A stretch of DNA of 64,000 nucleotides from Neonectria sp. B-13 (taxonomy: Eukaryota; Ascomycota; Sordariomycetes; Hypocreales; Nectriaceae), in NCBI GenBank assembly GCA_002682825.1, contig NOKP01000023.1, positions 620,001-684,000 on the forward strand. Direction: 5' to 3'. A program made the position numbers and the translations under genes. Under the pieces are notes generated by a model. That model saw nothing but the letters and a program-made list of their open reading frames with translations. It was not told where the DNA came from and made no database searches. Numbering within the stretch: the first letter of the stretch is position 1; every line of letters begins with the position of its first letter. Below, piece by piece: positions 24,696 through 35,364 of the stretch.

Positions 24696-26242
24696 ACAAC
24701 CGTGCTCTCATGCTCGCACACACATAATGCATATCCTTGGCGTTCACGGACCAAAGTTGGCATCGGATTCACATCTCTTCAAAAAAGAAGCCGGCATGGC
24801 GTTGATTGCTCTTTTTGTCCTTGCTTTTACTAGAAACACAGATACACCACCGGGAGAGAGGGGTGAAGAACCTCCCGAAGCATTTACTATTTTCCCTTTG
24901 TTATCATCGCGCTCTCATTTTTTACTATATCTACTGTACTGTCTATGGTTTCCGACAAGGAAGGGAACGGGCGTTTGGGATTTACATGTTAATGCATCCG
25001 AGGGACTTTTGGGCATTGTGTCGGAAGGCATACGGGGGGCGTGCATCGGCGGCAAGAGAGGGGAGCATAAGGATGGGCATCGATTAGGCGATTAGGCCCT
25101 ACAGTTTAGAGGCAAACTGGGATCATGGCTGGGAACGGCAATGCATATGATGGGATGGACACTGCCACGTTTCAGGGATAGGGATGGGATGGGCGAGTGG
25201 AGTCATTGGTAGAAGCAAATGTCATCCGCCTTTTGCGAGGCATGGAATCAATCAATACCCTGGCCTCGGCCGTTTTGACCAAGACCTAAAACCTCCAAAA
25301 CCTGCAAGCCAGCCTATGACAGTGCCTTGAGTATGCCTGCTTGTCTCATGACAACACCACCTTTTGCCGTTGTTAATGTGTGCACATGGCATAATCTGAA
25401 TTTTTCATACGGTCCGGCACTTGCGGGCGATGCCTTGGGCGAAGCCTGACTGTCAGCCTCGGTCGAGTCTGAATGCGATGGGACATGACATCTAAGCCCA
25501 GTACTTACTATTCACTGCCGCATGTGGGTGGTACGTACTACCCGATTTTTGTTTCCCGTTTTGGGCAGTGCGCGGATCTGGTCGCTAGATGCATGCACTG
25601 CAGGCGTCGCAGGTGGGTCCATCGTTTTACAGCGAGCAACCATCGTTGGAGGTTAGTGTAGACTACGGATACAAGACCGAGGTTTGCAAAACGGGACAAA
25701 GGGAGTGAAACAGTGAAATGAACACGCCCAGCGGCACGAAACATCCCCGTATCGGTGTTTTCTTGGTGACGCCTCCCCGGGGACGAGCGGATGACGGGGG
25801 AGGTTTTCCGTATAATGTTTCGGGCTGCGGGGGAGGGCATGTCGCTGGCCGGGGGGCGTGGCTTGGCGGGGGATGCTGCATGTGCGTTTGGATGAGAGTG
25901 TGCGTGGCGTCGTGAATTCAGCGGGCGTTGGGGAAATGGCTGGGACCGGGAATACGGGGGGGATTGAGATGGGAGGGGGAAGAATGCAGAGAGAGACCCC
26001 AAGACGACAGGAGTTCGACGACAAGAGTCCTTTTCTGGGGCTGAGGCGTTTGGGCGGAGCCGTCGTTGGTTTGGACTTTGGAATCTTTCGCTCCATGTGA
26101 GTGAGATATTAGTGGTCACGTTGATATTGGTGCTTCAAACTGCTAGAAATAACTACCTAACACAGACAAGGGCCTGGCCAAAGTACAAGAGTCAGACCCC
26201 GCGCTGAGCAAGCAAACAGTGGAATCGCAGTCGACTTTTAGG
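24696..26242. other. Intergenic
   Basis: About 1.5 kb between the cyclin stop and the convergent kinase-like gene. No gene, RNA or repeat that I can support. A 193-codon minus-strand frame at 25538-26119 is Pro/Arg/Ser-rich and looks like chance. Confidence 0.5.
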
Positions 26243-27829
26243 CTATAAAGGACCATCCTGCTTGCGAGCTTCCTCAACCCATTGCCACAATCTATGGTCG
26301 GCAAGAAAACCTGGGTTCATCTCCGACATCAGGGTCAGCTTTCTCGCCACGGCAATGGCGTCCGAGTTTACGGTTCTGCTAGGAGGGAAACAAGCTCGCT
26401 CCTTCTTCTGCAGCTCTTCCACCGTTAGATCCTCCTCTTGCATCTCGGCAAGAAGTTTTTTGTTTTCATCCCTGTTAGCTCGCTCATGGAAGAGCCAAAG
26501 AATTCCCGCTGAACTTCCAGCTTCCTCAGCGCTCGTCTTGTATACGAGCTCAAACAACCTTCTAAAGTGCTCGTAATCGTTTTTGGAAACTAGCCGAACT
26601 AGTCGAGAGAAGTACCACATTCTGTCCGATCTCTCCCAGAGACTTGAGTGGGGGGGTTCTTGGGCGACGTTGGTGGCTCGTTGACTAAAACCCGACCGAA
26701 AGGCAGCAGCGAGGTATTCTGATGGTGGTGCAGCTGAGCTGCCTAGTGATGGGGTTGTAAGCAGCTCAGTGATGGGACCCGATGACGCCGAGCTCCAATT
26801 AATAATACATGTGATATTGAAGTCGTCATCAACATAAAGATTGCCGACATGGAGGTCCGGGTGAGAAAGTGTGAAGCTGTTCCCCACACCTGAGGAGAGG
26901 AGAGGAACCATCTCCAGCAAGAACTGCCCTGCAATGCAGTAGTAAAGCATGTTCTTGCTATGGTCGACTTTTTGGCCAATTGCCACAAAATCATTCCACC
27001 GTCTTGCTGCTGCCTTGTAGCTGTCTATACTCTTGTAATCTAGAATATTAGGAACTGGTGTAAAAAAGGTGTGGAGTGTAAGCGGAAGCTCCTCGGCATG
27101 AGATGTAAAGGCTGAAATGAGAGAGATCAAGTAATCGCGTTCTTCGTGGAATGGACCTCGATCTAGTTCAAGCGAGTCTCTCTCTTGCCAGGTGAGTGAT
27201 GGCGAAAGACATTCACCAACGAAGCAACTCCCATTTTCATCGTTAAATATCGAACCAATCTCCTCAAAGCGATGATCAGATAATTCCGACATGATGGCAC
27301 CAAGCTGGCTCATGACTTTCTCTCGGTCTTTGTCAGAGAGGGGCAGAAGTGGGCGTTGATTTCGAGATCCCGTTACCCAGTGCAGAGGTTGAGACCAGTC
27401 GTAGGATCCCAAAGAACGGCCAGCGGCTTTACTCTGAAGGATGTATGGCACACCAATGCTGTTGTCGCTGGATCTGCTAAGATAAATTAATATTCGGGAT
27501 CTTCTAGCGAGTCATGCTACTTACCTGTACGAGTAGACCTCAGGAACCGGGATCGAGGTGTGAGTTTTTAGATACATCAATGTAGATGCTTCGCTCGCAA
27601 CGATCTTAGAAGTGGTCTCATCTGAGTAGAAGCCATTGATACTGCTTGTTGGAGAGCGAAAAACCCACTCGATCCCATCGTCGAAAGATATGAAAATGAC
27701 CCAGTTTAGGCTGCCACTCTTGGGCATTTGGGACACGTCGCAAGTGCATGGTCGGCCGCGACGCTGTTCTGATAGAGAAAGGAGCGCTTCGAGGTGAAAA
27801 TCCGCGTAATAGTAAATCTTGTCCTTCAT
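26243..27829 (-). CDS. Aminoglycoside-phosphotransferase-like (APH) protein, degenerate DxG site
   Basis: Exons 27525-27829 and 26243-27473 around a small intron (GTAAGT...NAG, phase 2) give about 511 residues. The acceptor is a TAG-CAG tandem, so one residue is uncertain. The fold is that of the fungal APH/choline-kinase-like superfamily: WVIFISFDDGIEWVFRSP for the first strands, EASTLMYLKTHTSIPVPEV for the helix and hinge, and the Brenner-type loop SHPDLHVGNLYVDD. The following metal-binding position, normally IIDW, reads IINW, an Asp to Asn change. Fungal members are numerous and mostly of unknown substrate. The ATG at 27829 is the first in the frame; an additional 5' exon is possible. With the altered metal site it may be a pseudokinase; that is inference. 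Confidence 0.7.
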
Positions 27830-28402
27830 GACTCTGAAATTCCTGAATCTTGATGTATTACGGCCGTGCGGGCCATTTTGATGTTGGTTCGTAACAGGGA
27901 AATTCCTGGCCAATACTTTTCCTTCGCTAGCCGCCCTCACCACATGACACTGGGGGCGCGTATCTCTGTTGGGTCGGTTTGCTTCACGGTGTTGCTGAGT
28001 TTCGTCATGCAAGTGTAAAAGTTGAGGAAATAGGGAAGCAAGATACAACCCGCATCACATATTCAGTTCGCGACGCTTACCAGATAAGATCCCGGAGACT
28101 AGTAACTCCTCGAATGGTACTCAAAAGCCGTGACAGCAAGAACATGTCTCAATCTCCACATGTGATGTCTAGATTTTATTTCGATTTATGCTGTAATGTT
28201 GAATTACACTTGAAAAGGCCGACGTGACAAGTGAGAAGATTGGGTGATGCAGTCCTGAGAAGCGCTGTATTAATTATTCATTCTCTTAGTTCTGTATAGA
28301 CTTTGCTGATCCGAATACCCCCCCCTTACTCCAGACACCGAAAGAAACAAAGAAAGAAAGACAACAAAAAGACACGGCAGATCATCATCATATATCACCA
28401 CT
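27830..28402. other. Intergenic between APH-like gene and copper ATPase
   Basis: About 570 bp. It contains the upstream region of the APH-like gene and the 3' region of the copper ATPase, with a purine-rich GAAA/GAAAG stretch at about 28336-28370. No gene seen. Confidence 0.5.
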
Positions 28403-31400
28403 TCAGTCCTCCGTAACCCTGGTGTACCGGTATCCCACCCCTGGCACCCTCGTCCGCAGGCTCAAGCTGCTCAACACCACGCTGATGCTCGACAGTGCCA
28501 TCGCCAGCGCCGCCCACACAGGGTCCAGCCGCACGTGCCGGCCGGCCGCCGTCGTCACCGGGTACAGGCACCCGGCGGCCACCGGCACCGCGAGCAGATT
28601 GTAGACGATGGCCCACGCGAAGTTGACACGGATGCGGCGGAACACAACGTGGCTGAGGTCCAGCAATGTCACGACTGCGCCCAGCCGCGACGTCGCCAGT
28701 ACGAACGCCGCGCTGCTGATGGCCACGTCGCTGCCGGACCCGATGGCGATACCCACGTCCGCCGTGGCCAGCGCCGGCGCATCGTTGATCCCGTCGCCCA
28801 CCATGGCCACCGTGGCGCGCCGCGTCGTCGAGCCTCGCGCGTGAAGCGATGCTTGTAGCAATGAGATCTGCGCCGCCTTGTCCGCGGGAAGCACCTCGGC
28901 CAAGACGTTGTCACTGGGTATGCCCACACGCTGCGCCACGGCCCGGGCCGTCATGGCGTTGTCGCCCGAGAGCATCCAGACCTGCGTGCCGCGCGATATG
29001 AGGGCCTTGATCACGGCGCTGGCCTCGCGGCGAATCGGGTCCGAGATGGAGAGGGCGGCGGCGAGGGTCCACGCGTCGCTGGAGGATGGCTTCGTGGCGA
29101 CGAGGGCGAGGGACTTGGCTTCTGACTTCCACGTCTCGAGCAGAAAAGATACGTGGGGGGAGAGATTGATGGAGGCGTCGCGCATTAAGACTTCGTTGCC
29201 TACGAGCATGTCGAACGCTTCGTTGGCCTTGTCTGTGTAAGTTGCCTTCATCCCCTTTCCGGGAATCTCCTCTAGCCCGCCAACCTCGGCCGCTCGAGTA
29301 TCGGCGCCGCAGAATGCGACAATGGCATTGGCGATGGGATGGCTGCTGTTCTCCTCCACGGCCTTCAGAACAGACATGAGAGCGCGGCGTTCGTCCTCGC
29401 TGGCCTTGTCGTTGTCCGGGAAGACGGCAGCATCGGTAATCTGCGGCTCTCCGCCCTCGGTGAGAGTGCCTGTCTTGTCAAAAACGACGCAATCGATCTT
29501 GCTTGCCTTCTCAAATGCCTCGCCACCTCCCTTAGCGAGGATGCCATGGTTGGCCGCGATGCCACCCCCGACGAAGATTGCCGTCGGCGCCGCGAGGGCG
29601 AGGCCGCACGGGCAGGCGACGACAAACACGGCAATGGCAAACTGGAAAGCAAAGGCGACCCAGCCGCCGGCCGACTCTGCCTCGTAGTCTGAGATGACCT
29701 GTGTGTAGCCGAGCACCATCCAAACCACCCAAGTGATGACGGCGATGAGGGTGATGACAGGGACGAAGTAGGTTGTCAGGAGGTCAGCAATCTGCTCGAT
29801 AGGGGCGCGCTTGGTTTGGCCCTCGCGAACAACTTGGACGATCTGATCAAGCATCGACCGCCCTGAGGTTCCGGTAACACGCACAGTGACGGCTGACGCC
29901 TTGTTAATAGTGCCCGCAAAAACTTGGTTCCCTGGGACCTTCTTGATAAGTCGGGACTCGCCGGTGAGACTCGACTCGTCAAAGCTAGTCTCTCCGGAGA
30001 CAATGACACCATCTGCCGGTGGAGATGCGCCGTGGGGAACCCGAATCAAATCACCAGCATCTAGCTGGTCGACGGGAATCGTCGTCGTCACCTGTGCCCC
30101 GGTCTTGTCCTTGTCGAGGAGGAGGGCAGTGGTCGGCCTTAGCTTTCCCAGGATCTCCACGGCGTCGCCCGTCTTGGACTTGCTGTACCCTTCGATCAAT
30201 CGTCCAGCCAGCAGGAAGAGCGTCAAAAAGACGACTGAGTCGAAGTAAAACTCTGCGCCCGAGCCGTGGTGCTTGCGGTTAGAGACTGCGGCTGCAATCA
30301 TCTGAGCGACGGAGGAGATGTAGGCAATGCTGGTGCCCAGTGAGATTAACATGTTCATGCTGCCGAATCGCCAGAACCGCTGCAGCACAGGAATCCGACT
30401 GCCCGAGCGCCACATGGTCCGCACCTCCTTGATTGCTCGGACGTGGAAGACGTCGGCGGCTAGGAAGTAGACGGGGGTGGCAAGGATGAACAGAGCGATG
30501 TCGAGGCGGGTGAGGCCCGAGGTCCACGGCTTCATGAGATACATCTTCCCATGGTTAGAATCGGGTAGAAGGCTCATGTAGACTATGCCGAGGATAAAGG
30601 TAGGAATGGCAATGATGATGGTGAGGATCTCGCGTAGAAGAAGTGAACGTTGGTGCTTTGCTCTGATGGCTCTGGATCGCTCTTCGAGGGTAGGAGGGTG
30701 ATAAATCGAAGTGTGAAGGGATGTATCTGCAGCCTCGATGGCTCGCAAGATGTGTCTGATGGTGAAGTTTGGAGTCTGGGGAGTGTAGTGGATTTTGAGG
30801 ATGGGGTTCTGAGGGGAAGGCTCCTGAATAATCTCAAGTCGACTGGGGCCGAGGCTCTTCAGGGTCGTGCTGATCCGTTCAGGACAGCGAGAGCAAAAGA
30901 TGCCGTCGACCTTGATCTCAACATCCCGTCCATCGGTCGACCCCCTTTGCTCATCGAGGTTGATGACTTGGTCAACTGCAGCGTCGTACCCCAAGTCCTC
31001 AATGGCATCGACGATGTCTTGTGTCCGGCTTTCGTCATTATAATCGATTGTGGCACTGTTCATAACGAGATTGACAGCAACGTTGGAGATCCAGGGATTC
31101 TTCTTGAGCTCGTCGGTAATAGTGTTGACACAGACGGCACAAGTCATGCCGCCGATGGAGAGCGTCACCCGCCACGATGGGGTTGAGGGTTCGGAGTCCG
31201 CGACGACCTGCTGGAGAGGAAGAGGCAAATGCTTAGCCTCGGAGGCATCAGAAGTTGCAGTCAGGACTTGAACTAGTCGTCCCTTTTCGGGGTCTTGTCT
31301 TGAAATGTCGCTGTGTCCTGCTTCTTCAGATCGACAAGCTTCGCAGTTCTCGAGATGGGCCGCCCTGGCCGACTCCATGATGGAAGATGATTCCCTCGGC

Positions 31401-31756
31401 CACAATAGGCGAAACCACGAGTCGAAATGCCCGCTCGACTGATTCATGGCGCGACTGTGCTCGCCCAGCTCGACCTGCGAGCCGCGTTCCAGATCGGCGG
31501 CGGTATTGGCGGCAGTGGTGTGTACTCCGCAGATGTCGAAGCCAACATTTTGTAGCGTCTTCTCCATGCCGCGCACGGAAGCGACCGAGTTGTCTTTGTG
31601 CTCGACCGTCACGACGGACGTGACGAGGTTTGGTGAAACCCAGAGCACATCGTCGCCGTAGGTATCGTGCAGGAGGGAGCGGATTAGGGCGACGCAGGAC
31701 GGGCAGTGAAGGTTACCCAGCAGGTATGATGTTGTGACGATGCTGGCCGAAGCCAT
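28403..31756 (-). CDS. Copper-exporting P1B-type ATPase (CrpA/Ccc2 family)
   Basis: An intronless 1117-residue P-type ATPase. Three N-terminal heavy-metal-associated domains are visible by their CxxC pairs: CPSC at residues 18-21, MTCAVC at about 204-209 and FCSRC at about 287-291. A further isolated CEAC pair lies between the first two. The membrane part contains the CPC signature at about 715-717 in VACPCGLALA, which places it in the Cu+/Ag+ group. The phosphorylated Asp is in DKTGTLT at about 760; SSHPIANAI (HP motif) and MVGDGINDAPAL follow. It should move Cu+ out of the cytosol, either for detoxification at the plasma membrane or into the secretory pathway. The start was set at the ATG before ASASIVTTSYLLG; no in-frame ATG lies upstream. 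Confidence 0.93.
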   Translation of the reverse strand: MASASIVTTSYLLGNLHCPSCVALIRSLLHDTYGDDVLWVSPNLVTSVVTVEHKDNSVASVRGMEKTLQNVGFDICGVHTTAANTAADLERGSQVELGEHSRAMNQSSGHFDSWFRLLWPRESSSIMESARAAHLENCEACRSEEAGHSDISRQDPEKGRLVQVLTATSDASEAKHLPLPLQQVVADSEPSTPSWRVTLSIGGMTCAVCVNTITDELKKNPWISNVAVNLVMNSATIDYNDESRTQDIVDAIEDLGYDAAVDQVINLDEQRGSTDGRDVEIKVDGIFCSRCPERISTTLKSLGPSRLEIIQEPSPQNPILKIHYTPQTPNFTIRHILRAIEAADTSLHTSIYHPPTLEERSRAIRAKHQRSLLLREILTIIIAIPTFILGIVYMSLLPDSNHGKMYLMKPWTSGLTRLDIALFILATPVYFLAADVFHVRAIKEVRTMWRSGSRIPVLQRFWRFGSMNMLISLGTSIAYISSVAQMIAAAVSNRKHHGSGAEFYFDSVVFLTLFLLAGRLIEGYSKSKTGDAVEILGKLRPTTALLLDKDKTGAQVTTTIPVDQLDAGDLIRVPHGASPPADGVIVSGETSFDESSLTGESRLIKKVPGNQVFAGTINKASAVTVRVTGTSGRSMLDQIVQVVREGQTKRAPIEQIADLLTTYFVPVITLIAVITWVVWMVLGYTQVISDYEAESAGGWVAFAFQFAIAVFVVACPCGLALAAPTAIFVGGGIAANHGILAKGGGEAFEKASKIDCVVFDKTGTLTEGGEPQITDAAVFPDNDKASEDERRALMSVLKAVEENSSHPIANAIVAFCGADTRAAEVGGLEEIPGKGMKATYTDKANEAFDMLVGNEVLMRDASINLSPHVSFLLETWKSEAKSLALVATKPSSSDAWTLAAALSISDPIRREASAVIKALISRGTQVWMLSGDNAMTARAVAQRVGIPSDNVLAEVLPADKAAQISLLQASLHARGSTTRRATVAMVGDGINDAPALATADVGIAIGSGSDVAISSAAFVLATSRLGAVVTLLDLSHVVFRRIRVNFAWAIVYNLLAVPVAAGCLYPVTTAAGRHVRLDPVWAALAMALSSISVVLSSLSLRTRVPGVGYRYTRVTED

Positions 31757-33030
31757 GATTGGGAGATGTTTTGGGGAAGGGAAGTGTGAAGAGGGTTGGG
31801 AAGAGGCGACGAGATGTGAAAAGAGGAGAGGAGGCTGATGTGGTAATTGATAATTGGTAATGTGATCGGAGTGAAGAAGGTTTTGCCGTTTACACACTGT
31901 AAGTCACTGTCCAATACAGCAACAGACAAACGACATGCAGTTGGCGCCTTGCTCAAAAACTCGGAGTCTTTATTCAAGATGAGGTGAAGCAGTTTCTTGA
32001 TGGGAACTAAGGAGTAGAGAGCAGACAAGATGAATTGTAATGGAATGATTAAACGTTCTTACCTTGGGACGGCGGTGATTTAATACTTGGGCCATGTCAC
32101 CCAAAATCCGCACAAATCTCGCAAACAAGGGTGTCATGGTGGTGTTTAGCTCGTGCGTGACGACCAACCACGTCAACGAACTAGTCCAAGATGGAGTTGC
32201 TGAGTGGCCAGGGTCGGCTGACAGATCGCGCTAATAGCATCATCGACCGGGGTGGCGTCATACTGGCTGTGTCGTTCGTTTGCAGTTGCAGCAAAATGTT
32301 GTGTCTTTCTCAACATTAGACTACATTATTGTCTTAAGCCACAGGGACGGTGAAGAATCTCAGTTTCAACAGGCAGTGCCGGTTCGGGGAGAGAGTGGAG
32401 TCGGCGGTCCGCGGATTTGCGGGCGGGTCGCGAAGCCGTTCTCGACGGGAAGCCTCCATGCATGCCCGTTCTTGCCATCTCCACAAAAGAACGGGCTGGG
32501 CCGATGCGGTCTTTGTGCGGCGTGACCACGCTACGTACAGGTTGCGAGGATTGTGCCTTGTAACTGGCATTTCTCAGCCTCAGTCCAAATTAAACCGGTG
32601 ACAAAGCATCCAGGGCCTTCCAGAACCGGCTCAGACACGGTGCATAGTGTATCTAAGGCAAGGGCGTAAGAGGTGTTGAGGAATGGTCGCCTGAGATTAC
32701 AGCATGCCAAGGCCCTCTGGAAGGCCATTTGCATCGGCCGACTTCTGCGAGGGCCTCCGATAAACAAGATTAGTATAGTGGCCCGCGAGAGTATAGAGTA
32801 TGAATAGCTATGGAATTGGTGCAGTAACTGGTGCAAAGTGCAGTAGTAGTTGTGGACTGGAGACCACCTGATTCACGTCAACCTCAAGCCCAACCTCTAA
32901 GCGTTGGGATATGACTAGGGATTAGGGAAGGGGTATATTTCGCCGTCTGTACATGGTCATATTGACTGCTGATGAGAACACGTAGATCACTTGACTATGA
33001 TACTACTACATTGATTTCACCTTCACGTTC
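31757..33030. other. Intergenic, promoter of the copper ATPase
   Basis: About 1.3 kb between the copper ATPase start and the HET gene stop. It must contain the ATPase promoter. Overlapping short frames at 32280-32600 on both strands show no protein character. Confidence 0.5.
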
Positions 33031-34950
33031 CTAGACTAATGTAATAATCCTCGTAGCTCCCCTACTACCCTTGCACACCTCTCCCTTCATCAGCTCATGA
33101 ACATAACAATCACCAACAAGCACATATTGCGAAGAGCCACTTTGCGGCCGGAGCACAAACGGAACCGCTCCTCCGGCGAAGAAAGCAACCTCATCACCAA
33201 CCTCCATCTCTGCCGCGCCCATGCCGATATAGCCCTTCTTCGTCGTAAAGAATTTGCGGAAGAGGTTGCCCGCATGGAGAATACTATCTCGGTACTCGCT
33301 GCCCTGCCCCCTAGCGAAGTTGTGACGCCCCTGGAGTTGGCCGAAGACGTTGTCCTTGCCATCGTTGGCATTGGGACCGGAATCATCCATCATCACGTCT
33401 CGCCTCCAGGCCTCCATTACAAGTGGATCGATGTCAGGCGGTTTCGGTCGTTGACATGGATCATACCTCCGAAGATTAACTTGAGCCTCAAGTTTCGCCC
33501 GGCCTTTTGCGGGACGTATGTATGCTTCGAATTCATTCCCTAGGGACGCTGGGGCATTGCTATTAACAAGGCGCTTGTGGTCCAAATCTGATATGAGGGT
33601 TCGCCAGAATGCCTCAAGGTATGTTTGGCCTCCTGGATAGTTCTTTGTCGAAGATGTGAGCCGCTTATACTCATTGCGAGCCCAACAATATCGCTCCATC
33701 CTGGCCGTGATGAATGTCCTGCGTAATGTGTCTGTCACATGGACTACCTCGTCATGTAGCTTGCCCGAGAGTCTCAGAGACCCAGGGGTCGAGGTGTCTG
33801 GCAAGATTTGTGGTCTCAGTCCTTTTGAAACATTGAAACGATGGCATTGGGAGACCGGGATCTGAGACATCGGAACGCTCCAGTCCGGGACCCAGGACGG
33901 AATATCTGGACTTTTTCTTATGCCCGCATGGCCGAGTACTTCTATGCCGTAATAAGACAGCAAATGCCGTGCCGTTTCCGTGTATATTTCGGCCATAGTC
34001 TTCTCGTAGTCCAAGGTGATCTTGGCATCCCGGCACAGAGAGGCGAGTGCAAACACGCGATCTTTGGGGTCACTGCAGTCGAGGTCGCGAGAACATTGTA
34101 GGAGCCTGAACAATGACATCGGGCTCTTTTGGTATTCCACTCTCATCCGGGCCATGAGGCCCATCGCCCCGACCTGCTTTTCCGAATTGGGTTGGATTGA
34201 AGTATACTGCATTAACTCAGCTTGCTCCATCGTGATGCTCAAATTCGTGAAAGTGTCCCAATCTATCTCCACAGCCCCGCACATCATGATCATATCTGAA
34301 TTCAGAAGAGACTCCTGGACGATCCACATTCGGGTGTACCATGATCTACCAAGAAAGTCTCGCAAATATTCCCAGGTAGGGTCAGTTGTGTCTGGAACAT
34401 TGTGCTTGGCGTATGCAACGGAGACTGCGACGGTATTGAGACTCTCGTGGCGCTCTTCCCCAGCCAGAATGAGCTTGTTGGCCAACTCAATCCCTCGGCT
34501 GACGTTATGGGTGTTCTCTCCAACATATGTGATGACGCGGCGGGCCGATCGATAGATCTCCGCCATCAGCTGGACCTGCTTGCTCTTCTCGGCGTTATCC
34601 CCTTGGTTGATGCAAACGCCGTCTGCCCATACGTAGCGAGGGCCATCCTCTGTTTTGGAATGACGGATGGCCCGCAAAGCATTGTAAAGCGATGCTGTGA
34701 TCTTCAAAGTCCCGCCACCTTTTACAGAGAGGGCATGAGACATCTCAGAAACCCCCCAAGTATAGGATATGGCCTCGTATGGCACGCAGCTTCCAAGTGT
34801 TGTCTCGAAAAGTTCAGCAAAAAGGATCCCGGAGTCGCCTCCCGAGAGACGCAAGATTCGAATGGCTTTCGGCCCCTGGAGGGTCGTGTATTGATATAGC
34901 AACGGGGCATCCATGGCTTCAGCGCTAGGTCCTGCTCGTGAACCACTCAT
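33031..34950 (-). CDS. HET-domain protein (heterokaryon-incompatibility-like)
   Basis: A single-exon protein of 639 residues from the ATG at 34950 (MSGSRAGPS); the frame is open further upstream but has no ATG. The HET domain covers about residues 25-230: ILRLSGGDSG, the signature YEAISYTWG, LYNALRAIR, YVWADGVCINQGD, KSKQVQLMAEIYRSARRVITYVG and the WTRMWIVQE-like block (WYTRMWIVQESLL). HET domains trigger cell death after fusion of unlike hyphae when activated by a partner. The long C-terminal half has the usual end of the subfamily, a glycine-rich VGDEVAFFAGG and LVGDCYVHELMKGEV region that in such proteins closes the chain. No NACHT or repeat domain is present. Confidence 0.9.
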   Translation of the reverse strand: MSGSRAGPSAEAMDAPLLYQYTTLQGPKAIRILRLSGGDSGILFAELFETTLGSCVPYEAISYTWGVSEMSHALSVKGGGTLKITASLYNALRAIRHSKTEDGPRYVWADGVCINQGDNAEKSKQVQLMAEIYRSARRVITYVGENTHNVSRGIELANKLILAGEERHESLNTVAVSVAYAKHNVPDTTDPTWEYLRDFLGRSWYTRMWIVQESLLNSDMIMMCGAVEIDWDTFTNLSITMEQAELMQYTSIQPNSEKQVGAMGLMARMRVEYQKSPMSLFRLLQCSRDLDCSDPKDRVFALASLCRDAKITLDYEKTMAEIYTETARHLLSYYGIEVLGHAGIRKSPDIPSWVPDWSVPMSQIPVSQCHRFNVSKGLRPQILPDTSTPGSLRLSGKLHDEVVHVTDTLRRTFITARMERYCWARNEYKRLTSSTKNYPGGQTYLEAFWRTLISDLDHKRLVNSNAPASLGNEFEAYIRPAKGRAKLEAQVNLRRYDPCQRPKPPDIDPLVMEAWRRDVMMDDSGPNANDGKDNVFGQLQGRHNFARGQGSEYRDSILHAGNLFRKFFTTKKGYIGMGAAEMEVGDEVAFFAGGAVPFVLRPQSGSSQYVLVGDCYVHELMKGEVCKGSRGATRIITLV

Positions 34951-35364
34951 CTGCAGCGGTAAGATGCGAAGCGCAGGGACTCGGTCAAGGCTATCGATGG
35001 GAGTAAAAGTAGGCACAGGAATGGTAAGACAGAAACGGGCTTGATGAGAGAAGATGCAGTGAGATAAACTGGAATCACTCGAAGTCCTTGATATCTGCTG
35101 TTGGGCCGGGCTGGGTCTTGCATTCAGGCCTTGCTTCCATCAGGCTCCGGGCGGGGTTTGATCATTGGCGCCCGCTCGTATAATGCTCATGCAGCTTTAA
35201 TCGCGCCACTTTGATAATCAGGCTGGCGGCAATAGCTGGATAGGGAGCTGACGAGTCAAGTTTGAGAGCACAGAGACAGCCTGCAGCATGTTGTTGGTTG
35301 CGCAGGTTCTTGGCGCTGCCTTGCATCCACTGCGGCCCTCCTTTCACGCTTGCAGCAATCATTT
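34951..35364. other. Intergenic upstream of the HET gene
   Basis: About 410 bp that should contain the HET promoter. No gene seen. Base composition drops toward AT from here rightward. Confidence 0.45.

Noticed and set aside
25538..26119. 193-codon minus-strand frame
   Set aside because: Pro/Arg/Ser-rich with no motif, no splice partners and no hydrophobic pattern.
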